Part shown: in pieces, positions 12,688 through 27,188 of the stretch
How positions within the stretch are numbered: the stretch's first letter is position 1
Layout: each line of letters starts with the position of its first letter
Source of the DNA: Eimeria necatrix
Lineage: Eukaryota > Apicomplexa > Conoidasida > Eucoccidiorida > Eimeriidae
DNA length: 64,000 nt
Direction of reading: 5' to 3'
NCBI RefSeq assembly: GCF_000499385.1
Contig: NW_013655295.1
Location: 202,932 to 266,931 of the forward strand
Notes under the pieces: model-generated
What the model was told of the DNA's origin: nothing
The model's database searches: none
Seen by the model: the letters and a program-made list of their open reading frames with translations, nothing else
Made by a program: the position numbers and the translations under genes

Positions 12688-14187
12688 TCTCGCTTGTGGA
12701 CTCTACGGTCTATCTCTGAGTCTCCGGAGAAGCGTGATCCTAAGGCTTGTTGTAGACGGGAAGGACGATCTTCCTGAAGTCGGCCGAGAAAATGTCCTGA
12801 AAGCAAGAGCTCACAAGGCCCACAAATATGAGTGCCCCTGGCATGCTGCACGGTCAGAGATGCGGTGTATTTCTTGGGTTGTTCACCACAGAGCTTGTGG
12901 GTATCAGACACGGAAGACGGCAATTCAGTACTCCTAAGCCCTGTAGTATCTGCATTTCATGCCTCCAATCCAGCCAAATTATCATCAGTGGGACTGCTCG
13001 AAGGTTTCTGTTTGCCGCAAGCGTTTATCGAAGCTGGCTCCATAGAAGCACGCATCCTTCAGGCCTTCACTATCCAGGAAGTTTCAATATAGGACTTGGG
13101 TTGAGAACAAGTCACAGAAGTGCCGCTGCATTGCTGCCTGATAGACTCATGTGCACGAAGTCCCTCCTCGACTGGCCGAAAGTCCACAGCAATGATGATT
13201 TGTTGGCTGCCAGCAGTCCAGAGAGAACCCCATTAGGCTCTCTCGGCAGCAACACAAGATTAATGACTGTAACTCACACAATAGACTTCTGTAATTGCAA
13301 ATGCCTTGAAACAGGAGGTAGGAGAACCGTGAACCAATGGGCCAGGGCTCGTGGGCTGGCATGAGACTTCGCCACTGCGGAACGCGCGGCTTCGGCAAAA
13401 TATCATGGCCTTTATTGAGACACTTTTCTGGATGCAAATACATATATATCCATTTCTCTGAAGCTCTGCGTGGTGCCAGTAGAGACTATGATGCGCCACA
13501 GGCTGCACGCAGGGCCCTGGGCCCCTGGGCCCCTCCCAAGCGGCAGCTAGCAACACCTGACCCTGTACCTCTGACGGTTGGTGCTTCCCGTCGGGGGGTG
13601 GGGGACGGAGCAAAAAACCAATTTTCACATGCCCTCCACTTTTTTGCATCCATTTATTTCTTTTTTGTAGACGAACGACATTTCTTACCGGTTACACTGA
13701 CTACCAGAAATTGGACTGCTGCTCCAAGACCCGTGCTTCAGTTTTCCTCAGGAGGGGAGCCGAAGGAGCCCCAGTGAACATAGCCCAGTTGTAACTCTGT
13801 CTTTCATAGCATATCAATCGTAAGCAATGTACATTACTGTTCTGCCGCAATATCGAAGCTCCTCATGAGTGCACGCGGGCTTCTGATGTGGCATTCAGTG
13901 CCCACGGTTCACTTTATCTCTAGGCCTCGAGGTTGAACAGTGCGGGCACATGAATAATACCGGCTGCCAGTGTTCGTGCACACCCCGTCCTTACGGAGTA
14001 ATGCGGAGGATGCATCGTGAATGCTTGGCATTCACTGAGACTCAAGAGAGGACAGAAGTGACAAATCCGCCGGGATTCCACTTTTCCCACACATTGTGAA
14101 GGAAAGGTTGAAGCCCCTGCACTATCTCTGAGCTAGTCCCAGACGTCAGTGAATTTCGTGCCCCACGAGAGAGACGGGGGAGCAGCA
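12688..14187. other. intergenic, bidirectional upstream region
   Basis: About 1.5 kb between the divergent starts of coronin (-) and the coiled-coil gene (+), so it should contain both promoters. Open frames of up to 178 codons exist on both strands (12828-13364, 13337-13777) but overlap each other and show no recognisable product. I found no convincing promoter element. Confidence 0.55.
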
Positions 14188-16931
14188 ATGGCGACGATTC
14201 CAGCAGAAACAGTACCCGTTGGTGAACTTTGTAGCCGCGTGAACGCTTCCTCCCTTCATTCCTCAGGGGTATTCAGCAAGCTAGCGGAAGTAAATGCGGC
14301 CCAGCAGCCGGAACAACGCTTCCCAAACCCTTCCATGCCAACTGATTGTCACCACAGGCCTCCTGCGCATCTTCGCGTACCCAGTGAGACTGAGAGGCCA
14401 CATTCCAATGGTGTAGATGCATCAGGCCTGTCCGACTTATTCGTAGGGCTGCTCTCTTTGCCAAAAGGCGTTCGGTGGCCTCCGGCTGTACCCCGCCAAG
14501 ACGCACCAAGCTCGCATTTCTGGCAATCCGACGGATCTTTCAGTTGCGACTGGGCGGCCCTCAAAGCAGGAGAGGCATTCTGCGCATCTGTCAATGCCAC
14601 GTGCGCATTCTGCTTGTCTCGTGCCCTAGGGGGCCCGTCGGCAATGATATCGGCACTGCTGAGCAAACTCCGCGCAGGAGCAAAGACGGCAGTTGAGGAG
14701 GAAATTTCCCACCTTATTCAGGCCGTTAAGACCTCCGCTGCCAATGCTGCAGCAGAATCTGGGCCAGACTGCAGCGACCAACAGCAGAATTCAGAGGATG
14801 TGACGCAACAACTCCTTAAGCATCCTGCACTACAGGCAGTTGCGTTCATGAGTGTACACGAGCGCCGGATGGCAGTTTTCGAGGTTAGTTCTTTCCCTGC
14901 TCAGTGCCTCTGCTCTTCAGCTGGCGTCGATTTCGAGACGGGTAGGACACTGCGCAGAGTGGCTGTTCTGCTTTCTAGGTGCCAGAAATTCCTGCCTATG
15001 CTTCCTTGGCTGCAAAAAGTGCCATCAACTCTAGTGTGGACTTCCTTGTCTGTGGCAGATATGGCTAGACCGTTGGCAGGTTCTTTCACGGGGCTACCAC
15101 TGCACATGCGGCAGCGCCGAGGCGGCAGATGAAAATTTGACTCAGATGGCATCAGACGTTACTAGCGTGCATGGTAAATTGAGTTTCTACTGGCGGCTGT
15201 TGCAGTATATTTGAGGTGAAGTTTGAGGCCACGGCGGGTGGTTGCTGGGCTCAAACTGCATCGGGCCTGTGGCTGTCTACTGAACAGATGAGCAAGTCGA
15301 CGCAAAGGCTGCAATCGAAGAGCTCAGAGGCCGAGTTGTTCGACAACGCGAAGAGTCACGCAAAGCGTATCAAGAGGAGGAATCCGTTGTCTCTGAGGCC
15401 AGAAGTGTACGCCAGAGACAGTCATTGAGCCGTTGCCAGCGTTCTCTCCACTTGCTACATTCCATGCACGATTGGAATATCACGCGCTTCGGCCCTGTGC
15501 TCATTGCCTGCGTTCAGCTTTCAATAGAATTGGTGAAGAAGCAGCAGCAGCTGCTCCTCGCTACTGAAAGGGTTAAGGCCCTCGAAACGGTTCGCCGAGA
15601 TCCCACTTTCAGGATCATGGAAAGCGCACAACGGCAGCCACCATCCGCATCTCCTGACAGCCTCTTGTCGACAGGCAAAGAATGCCTGAGTTTCATTGCC
15701 GATAAATGCAATAAACTGGTGAGCACCCTCGGAAGTTCGGTGCTGCTGCCATGTAGATGTAGCGCTTGGAGGTATCTTATCGAAGACCGACAGCTACACA
15801 GATACGGGTTTTGCTCATTCGGAGTTTGTGCACTACGCTTACAGGCTAGCCTGGCGCAATTGATGCAGCAACAGCCCAATCAACCGCAGACAGAAGGGCA
15901 GCTGCAACTCAGCAGGGAGGCTGCCCAAGCTGTCACTGTTGCTGGGGACGCCGATGACGCGGAGGAGGACACCTGGCTATTCCGGACTTTGCGCGGGTTA
16001 CAGACACCCCATGCCTCTATGCATTCCCCTCAATCACAGCGCGCCCGCGCTTCGAGTCTAGCCTCCGTTACGCATGCAAAAGATGGCGCGAACGGTCGAG
16101 TCGTAGAGCGCCCCGTATGTGAGCTCAGCGGCTGCGATGCTGGAGTGGGAAAACTAAGACAACTACCTGCCGATGACCGAATGGTTTGTGCCCGTCTGAA
16201 CAGAGCTGCCGGAAGCGAGGCCTCCGCTAGCCCAGCATCGAGGCTAGCATCGCCAGCCTCCCCTGACAGCCGTCACAGCATCAAAGCTCCACCAGAGCCA
16301 GGGAGCAACAAACGAGCACGAAGGCCCGACAAACTGGCGCTAAGAAGCCGACGGAAGCCAGGGCTACTTCCTTCTATGAGGCACGCTGAACTGGACATTG
16401 GCACGGACGTCTCATGGCAACCTGCGGAGCACAGAAGAGAAACAAACGTATTGCAGGTAAAGTACACAACTGCGTGCTGCAGCTATCATGTTGCTCTCGA
16501 CTGCCTTTGGTGGAACTGCCTCTCATGTTTTTCGTGAATGACGGAGTGAAGGTTTGGAGACAGACAGACGGAGTACAAGTATTCGGGGACTTAGTAGAAA
16601 ACATATGGCTTTCCACAAAATTATGGAGTACCACTATTGCCTTACGCAACTGCGCCTACTGATGTCGGTCGCTGCCATGTGCTTCATGGTCGCAGGACGC
16701 TGTCTGGATTGACTCATTCTTGCGTAGACGCCCGGATGCCTAGTACAAGTTAAGTTAGGCCCTCCCAGCCCTATTTGGCGCCCAGAGGCCACTGGTTCGC
16801 GGGTTTCAACGTCTGAGAAGGCGAGCCATAGCTTTCCCAAGACGTCCCAACGCAGAGGCCCTCTATGCTTCGATGCATCTGATCGCCTGCTCTCCCCTAT
16901 GCGTGTGCTACTGCGGACGCCAAACTCTTAG
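14188..16931 (+). CDS. hypothetical coiled-coil protein, 7 exons
   Basis: Not recognised. Exons 14188-14883, 15059-15079, 15146-15173, 15288-15406, 15518-15718, 15845-16456 and 16728-16931 join in phase and give 626 residues. Residues 1-232 contain a Cys-containing segment (ATCAFCLSRALGG) and helices. Two micro-exons (21 and 28 nt) encode IWLDRWQ and MASDVTSVH. Exons 4-5 give a continuous Glu/Arg/Lys/Gln-rich coiled coil (IEELRGRVVRQREESRKAYQ, then LVKKQQQLLLATERVKALE). Residues about 355-560 are Ser/Pro/Arg-rich and probably disordered, with a basic RRKPG patch. The last exon is Ser/Pro-rich and ends RVLLRTPNS. The open frame reaches a GTG at 14149, but the ATG at 14188 (GCAGCAATGG) is the first Met and has a good context. 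The overall shape, helices then coil then basic disordered tail, resembles cytoskeletal or kinetochore scaffolds, but that is only an impression. Confidence 0.72.
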
Positions 16932-17252
16932 GGCTAAACACCCGCCGTGGGATTAGTTGAGAACTTTACGCGTTTTCCTGCCAGCTGCAGCGGCCCAACG
17001 CTGGCTTCGTTAATTGTAGTTTTTCCTGACTGATAGCAGGCCCCTCACTGAGGAACATACATATGCCTACGGGACGCAACTGCAGCCGTAAAATCACTTG
17101 GCACGACTGGGCCATGCAACGCAGGTAGTTTGACAGTTTGCTACTGCGTCGGCGCAGTGCCAGGCTGCGCGCGTACTTGAAGGCAACATTGGGGCGCTGT
17201 CCGCTTTTTCTAAACTGGTGCGTGCACTTGACGACAAATGGCGGAGAGAGCA
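16932..17252. other. short intergenic, convergent 3' ends
   Basis: About 320 bp between the stops of the coiled-coil gene (+) and the RbAp48 gene (-). It presumably holds both 3' UTRs. Nothing else is seen. Confidence 0.5.
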
Positions 17253-21160
<3,908 letters not shown>

Positions 21161-22645
21161 CAGAACAACAAGTTAAAGGCATTAACTTCGTAGCTTAGCG
21201 CGCCGAGCTACCAGGCCTGAGTAGCTCGAAATAACAAGTTGCGTTGAAGCTCTAATGTGAGGGCGCTATTGCTTTCTTTGACGCAAATCACGCTGTCAAG
21301 CTCTCTGCGCCTCCATATGCGCAAACAGCAACTAATTCATTTCCAAACATGTCGGGCATGGACCCTCGGGAATGTCTTGTGTACCTCGCTAGCACCGGCA
21401 CGGCAAAACTTGGATATGCATGACCGGCAGCCTCTCAGCTCCCTAGACAAGGTGGGGGACGAAGTGGCTACACACGGCAATTTACAAGGCTTCATGCATC
21501 ATAAGCCCAGCAGATCCCCAGCTCCACTACAAGCAGTGGACGTTCCACGAAGTAAACTTCCGTGGTGCCCTACTCACCAAAGTACTCAGGGAAACCGAGT
21601 CACGCCAACAGCTCCTAAATAAATTCAAGAGTGAAAAATGAAACATGAGTCGCTAGTTAATTAATGCTGACGCTTTAAAGACGCAGGCAATGAAGGGTCC
21701 CTAGGACCCGACGCATGCAGTACCAGCAACTCTCAGAGCGCAGGTACAATAAGCACTCGTCTACAATAGTGCTCATCAAGCTTTATCTGTCTTGACAATG
21801 CTAAAAATTTTATTAAAGATACCTTTTGTGGCGTCTTAGCCCTAGAGTCACCTCCACTTATCTCCCCGCAGGTTAGTGTGTATGAGACTCTATGTAGAGC
21901 GCTTACGCACGACTTGGGCAGTCCTTGTACAGTGTCTCTACATGTTCCAGTGCATATGACTAGATACAACACAAATCATCCTAAATTGTATTGTTCAACA
22001 CTTCAGATCTCCTACACATGGCGCCACTGCAGCGTGGATGTAGTAATTATCTTGAGTAGCACTGTTCAACGCTTCACCGAAAGGGGAAGCCATTGCCCTG
22101 TACACCCCCTCCCAGCAAACTGTTGCTTACACCCACAGATGAAAACTCCGCTGCAGTGAATTAAGCTACGTGCAGCTAGCTACCAGGAGCTCGAATTGTT
22201 CGAAGTTTCCCCTCTCCTACCATGTGCAGCTCTTGGGGGCGCCGATGTAACCATGCCCCAATAAGGAAAAGCCATCGAAGTACTCTTCAAAATTGCATGC
22301 AGCGTTCACAAAAAAAACGATGGACTGCCCTACGGCAGTCAACTCATCTTGAATAGTGCGCGCGGATGAGCAGTGCAACTCATTCGACGCTGTGCTATTT
22401 GCACTCGGTGCAAACGCAATAAATCGGTTCTGTTGGCATTGTTGCGGTGACCTGCTAAAGCCACAAGTGCGTCTACCAGATGTAGTCAGCCCTTCAAACA
22501 GTTCAGTCAGCAGCTTTTGAATCTGGCAAAGGAAATGTGGCTATGCGTGAAGTCCACGCCGATGGATTGTGCAGGCCTGTCGTGTGCGACGCCCTAGCCC
22601 CAGCCGCCCAATGTGCCCATTTTTCTTTGGACGGGGTGACAGCCT
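21161..22645. other. intergenic
   Basis: About 1.5 kb upstream of the RbAp48 gene and downstream of the membrane-protein gene, both on the minus strand. Only short unrelated open frames are seen. No repeats or RNA genes recognised. Confidence 0.5.
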
Positions 22646-23551
22646 CTACGAACTCCGAGAAGCCCCTGTGGAAAGACTGCGCCTATACGTCAAAGCAGAC
22701 TCGCAACACACAATAAGCAAAGGATTGAAACGCCCTTGCCATCTTTTCGCCCAGCTACACGCGCCTGCCCAGAACCAGACACTTGAAGTTGAAATATTGG
22801 CCAGCTGAGGCCCATTACGCCAAAGGAATAAGACTAAGATGCGCCAAATCCTTACCAGCCGACGCAGCTCAGCCTGCGTTGATACGGGCAACATGTCCGC
22901 AAGCAGCAATCGTCTAGGAGAAGGCACGCTCGGAAGCTCTTGAGATCCCGCGTGCATGTCTTGTGACGCTTTCGAGAGGCCAAGTGGCTGTGCAGGTTTC
23001 TTGCGCGACTGCCAGCTGGCAAACGCAACTGCCGAACTCGGCAGCACGAGTCCACCTAGCACGAGGAACTTGAAGGCACTTATGCGGGAAGTTAAAGCAT
23101 CAGGCCGGCGAATCTGGTAGGCAATGTCCGAGTAACGGAGAGCCACCACACGCTCTATTGACCTGGCCGCGCGCCATCCCCAGATGCAGGTCAGTACGCC
23201 GGCTGCTAGCGGCAAATACTTCAGCGGGTGTGCTGTTTGCGGGTCTGGGGATGACTGGCTTTCACCAGATCCCTCACTCGCCTGCCTTTCGGCCTTCGCT
23301 CCAATCGACCGGACGAGTTGAGCCAGCGAAAACAGCTGCTCCCCTATGCGAGCGACAAAAGGCCTTTCCTTGCTGTCGCCCTTAGCGTAAGCATATTCTG
23401 CCTCTCCAGATACTTTTGGTTGGCGCGAAAAGTTAAGAGGCTCCAAGAGGGAGTCGAAATCGTCGTGGCTTCCGTCTGTGCCCTTGGCATCGTCCCTGTC
23501 CGCTTGAGTTTCACAGTAAGACGTTGGCCCTTGTTGGCTCCCCAGGGCCAT
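22646..23551 (-). CDS. hypothetical small multi-pass membrane protein
   Basis: Not recognised. A single open frame of 301 codons from the ATG at 23551. Residues 1-100 are hydrophilic and acidic. Hydrophobic segments lie at about 110-127 (YLPLAAGVLTCIWGW) and 158-180 (FKFLVLGGLVLPSSAVAFASW), with a possible third at about 233-244 (IWRILVLFLW). Between them are RRP and ERVVALRYSD segments, and a basic RKK follows the second. A GTAAGG...CCTCAG stretch of 51 nt after codon 231 could be an in-frame intron whose removal would delete the third hydrophobic stretch. Both forms keep the frame. Head-to-head with V-ATPase subunit G, with about 1.06 kb between the starts. The topology suggests an organelle or endomembrane protein, with no firmer assignment possible. 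Confidence 0.6.
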   Translation of the reverse strand: MALGSQQGPTSYCETQADRDDAKGTDGSHDDFDSLLEPLNFSRQPKVSGEAEYAYAKGDSKERPFVARIGEQLFSLAQLVRSIGAKAERQASEGSGESQSSPDPQTAHPLKYLPLAAGVLTCIWGWRAARSIERVVALRYSDIAYQIRRPDALTSRISAFKFLVLGGLVLPSSAVAFASWQSRKKPAQPLGLSKASQDMHAGSQELPSVPSPRRLLLADMLPVSTQAELRRLVRIWRILVLFLWRNGPQLANISTSSVWFWAGACSWAKRWQGRFNPLLIVCCESALTYRRSLSTGASRSS

Positions 23552-24611
23552 TGTTGAGTGGCGTAGCGAGAAGAAACTGCCACCAGCCGCAAGATAACGC
23601 CAACCTTGGGACAGTGTTTGGTCGCACTATTCCGTGGCTACGAGCAGCAGAGCTCCCACAAGCTATGTCTGAGCGCCAAACAAATGTTGCAGTAGCCAAT
23701 AAATGGCCGTTTCCTGGAGGGTTTGTTCCTAGTGATGCTCCAGAAAAACGTCTGGGCCTGGACGTAGCGCCAACAATAAGCAGTCCAGAAGTTACCCACT
23801 AATGCAGCGATCGAGGGGCGTCCAGCGGCAAGAGACACAGTTGCAAATTAAATAGGGATGTTGATGCTAACGTCGCAAATTCAATATAACTTGCAGAATA
23901 CTGATGTTCAGGCAGCCCAGTTTGGAGCCCACAGATGCATGCGCTCCCGAGAGGGCCACCTTTGCCGTGCACAGCTGCTAGGAACTTTTGGTAATGTTCC
24001 GTTAGTATGTATACATGTTTTGCATGAGACCTTCTGTGTTATATAGCGCATTTTGACGGCAATTTCGGTTGTGAGGCGCAGCTCCATACTCTGCTGCGCT
24101 TGCATTTTGTGCGGAGCCGTCTGTTCCAACGTGGCGTTCAGAAACCGGCATCAACTTGCCGCGAATACCATTTAAGGTACATTTCAGTAGGGTCTTCCTC
24201 ATGAAGCGTTTCTGGAATCTATCACGCGGACCAGCTAGGGCCGTAGCTCCTACTGAGGGCACACACCTGGGTAGAAGGCCTCCTGAGGGCGTTTACTGTT
24301 GTTTTATTTCACTGGAAACAAACAAGAAATAGACTGTCGGAGGCTTAGAGAAGAGAAATGCGTGCTGTAGACAGTGGTATCCCGAAGCTTTGTGCCTTCC
24401 TGTGAAGCATATTGTCACGGTCAGGACAGAGCCCCATGCAGCGGCCGACGCGCGTCTTACAGAGGTTGTTCTATCCATTTACATTTCTTCACAGATATAC
24501 GGGCGCCTCTTCATTGCTGAAGAATTGGAGTTGCTCCAGCCGAAGCGCCTGCGGTATCTGGCCCCTTAGCCAGGGTTCCGGTTCCTTCGCGATAGCTGAA
24601 GTTCAGACAAC
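23552..24611. other. intergenic, bidirectional upstream region
   Basis: About 1 kb between divergent starts (membrane protein on minus, V-ATPase G on plus). It should contain both promoters and 5' leaders. No coding exon or RNA gene recognised. Confidence 0.5.
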
Positions 24612-25371
24612 ATGAAGACTTCCAACGCGCTGATTCAACAATTGCTGAGGGCGGAGGAGGAAGCCGAGCAGATAGTACACAAAGCAAGAGAAAGTGAGGT
24701 TCAAACAGGCCTAGATTCACAGCAAGCTGTCAGTGCAAGTGGAACGCTTCCAGGATCTTTCCTTTTTGTAAATATCTTTTGAATGGCCCTGCATTATGCT
24801 GATTCCTGAACTGCTTAGCTAGTACTGTGTGCGCGAGTGTCTAGCTTGCAGCTTGAGTCCGCGACTTCGAACTCCTTGACGTGTTAGCTATTACTACCAA
24901 CGGCTTCCTTTTTCTTTGCCTGTGCAGACCGCATAAAGATGCTGAAGGATGCTCGTGCCTCAGCGGAGGAGGAGCTCAGGGCCTTTCGCCTTAAGGAGGA
25001 AGAAAGATTCAAGGTCGAAGTAGAACAGGTGAGGGAGAAGCCACACCTTATTGCCTGAATTGATTACTATGGAGCTAATCTTGCCAACAAAATGCAAAAT
25101 TGGACAAGGATTCAACCGCTTGTCTTCTTCATTTCGGATCCTGAGCACCGTATGTGTGCACACTCAGCGCCTGGGTCAGGATGACTCCCTGACAAACGAA
25201 CTCGCAGATAGGACAAAAGCGGAGATTGAAATTATCAAAAAGGACTACGTGGCAAACAAGGACGGAGTACTTGATTTCATCAGCCGCAAAGTCTTAGACG
25301 TAGACATTGTTATCGGCGCTAAAAAGGTTGCCATTCTGCGTAATTACGCGGAGCGTGGAGTCGATCCATGA
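24612..25371 (+). CDS. V-type H+-ATPase subunit G, 3 exons
   Basis: Peripheral-stalk subunit of the vacuolar proton pump, which pairs with subunit E as an alpha-helical stator between the V1 and Vo sectors. Exons 24612-24693, 24928-25028 and 25168-25371 join in phase and give 128 residues; the family is about 115-125. The N-terminus MKTSNALIQQLLRAEEEAEQ carries the invariant IQQLLxAEExA pattern. The rest is a long charged helix (NRIKMLKDARASAEEELRAF, then AEIEIIKKDYVANKDGVLDF). The C-terminus differs more from animal homologues, as is usual. Introns are 234 and 139 nt with GT...AG ends. The next gene on the same strand starts only about 220 bp downstream. Confidence 0.93.
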
Positions 25372-25592
25372 GAATTCCAACTCTTCATGGCCTTCTGTCC
25401 GTTGCAGAAGAATAATAGCATTTGACCAGCCAAAAAGGGCGGTCGATTCCGCAATTTAAGGGCAGTATAGGTGGCAACTGTTAGCAGCTGAACTCCGTGT
25501 TATTTTCGAAAGTGTGGCAACCTGGCACACTCCACACGCAACAAGCGCCGTCACTTTTCAGGACACAGTGTAGCACCCAATGAGCCACCCAG

Positions 25593-26267
25593 CGAGTGAG
25601 ACTCCAAGGTTGGGGCCTTGGCGACATACTAAGTCAGGCAAGGGCTGCCTTGCCGCTGGGACTGGGGCTACAGGCTGTCCAACTAGGTTTTGTATTTTGG
25701 TGTGCCGTGAAACTTGTGTTTGCTCTGATGGACAGAACAGGCAAATCCGCTCTGCCACTGCGTGACAGTGAGAAATCTTTCTCTACATTCGGGTGACCCA
25801 GTGAGCGTAGTTCACGCAGATTTGGTAGATGGAAATGACGAAATCTGGAACGTCGTAGCCGAGTTCATGAAGTCGTGGGAGCAGTTCTTTCTGTATGTAG
25901 CGTAACTCCTAGATAGCGTTCTACTCTTTTGAGCAACCATAATCCTCAAGCCCTAACTGAATGCTAGGACGGAGGCTGTCAAAACTTCATGAATCTGACG
26001 AAGTTCCTGATAACGAACAGTGTCTCGGGAATGCCACATCCTGTCTGCAGTGTTTTCGGTCCGCGAGACTGGATGCCAATTTATGTGCCTAAGCGTTCTC
26101 ACTGACACTGATCAGCTGCCAGAGAGCAGTCACTGGTCAACGTCTCTTGCACGCAGAGGCGGTTGCAGCTTCACGAAATGCACGAGAAGTATGTCTTTGC
26201 AAATCAGAGGAACCAAGGGAAACAACGGGCGCCATCAGCTGGACTTGCTTTGGGACGTCGAATTTAG
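25593..26267 (+). CDS. hypothetical protein with hydrophobic segment (5' end unresolved)
   Basis: Not recognised. Three exons can be chained in phase: an upstream one ending at 25767, then 25820-25892 and 26123-26267 (stop TAG). The first exon gives LGDILSQARAALPLGLGLQA followed by a hydrophobic stretch (VQLGFVFWCAVKLVFALM) that could be a membrane helix or signal anchor. The second gives DGNDEIWNVVAEFMKSWEQF and the third a polar helix (QRRLQLHEMHEKYVFANQRN). In the frame used, the first exon has a stop at about 25580 and no ATG before the hydrophobic part. Either a short first exon lies between the V-ATPase G stop and 25590, or the start is missed. The start given is the first codon after a possible acceptor (CACCCAG). 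Confidence 0.5.
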
Positions 26268-27188
26268 ACACAAGCTACTTTTTTCTGGAGGACTGTGTCG
26301 GCATCCCTCATAACAGGCACCATGGGGAAGAATGAGGCGAGTCCGCGAGACTGCTGATGTCGAAATAAGAATAAAGCTTTGTACCATCCAAAGTTGTCAT
26401 GATTATGCGTTACCACTGCTGATAAAAACTTTATTTTGATAAGAATTTACAAATTGACCTCGTTCGGACGGCATTTCTGGCATTGTGCTCGGGCTGCCCG
26501 TTCCTTTGCAAGTTCCTTTTGACTGTCAGCAACCCCAGGAAAAATAATGTCCTTATGTTCCTCCACACGTTTCCTTATCCAAACACCAACTGTTTTTGTC
26601 ATCATTTGAGGTCACTGCCTGCTAGGAATGCGTAGCGCTTCCTTTCTGTCACCTCGCAAACACACGCCGGCAGTTTCGCCCGTGTTCTCTTCTAGGGGAT
26701 AAGCTTTCACACACCGGCTTGAATGAAAGCCTCTAAACCACAGCGTCAAATTTCATAGCAATGCAAATAAAGATAAGCAGTTGATATTTTCAGGGTGAAC
26801 TACAGCGAAGCAAATTATTTTCTGCAAGGCCACCAAGGGGCTCCGTTATCAGCGTTCACTGCTGGAGAGCGGTGTAGCCGAGACAAAAGCATAATCTCTA
26901 TTGCTCCCCTGCGAAGTAGCTCAATTTTTCGCTCAATATACGTATGCAGTGGGTGAAGTAAGCTGGTAGGCAATGTGTTAAACTCACGATGTGCTGGCTT
27001 TCGAGTTGTCTCACGTGGTCGATTGGATCTTCCTGTGTTCGCGTATGCACCTGGGCATCTTCCGGAGAGAAGGGCCTTTTCACTCCGTTGCTTATACTAA
27101 GCATAGGGAGAACCCTGTCTTGTAGCCCGTGGCAAATTCCCACACTCCACATTGCCACTGCCTAGCGAAGGCGCCAGATACTTCAGTC
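26268..27188. other. intergenic
   Basis: About 0.9 kb between two plus-strand genes. AT-rich around 26360-26460 and 26750-26820. No coding exon or repeat supported. It should contain the promoter of the CSA-like gene. Confidence 0.5.

Noticed and set aside
14149..14187. Upstream extension of the coiled-coil protein
   Set aside because: The frame is open but begins with GTG. The first ATG is at 14188 in good context, and non-ATG starts are not expected in a eukaryotic nuclear gene.
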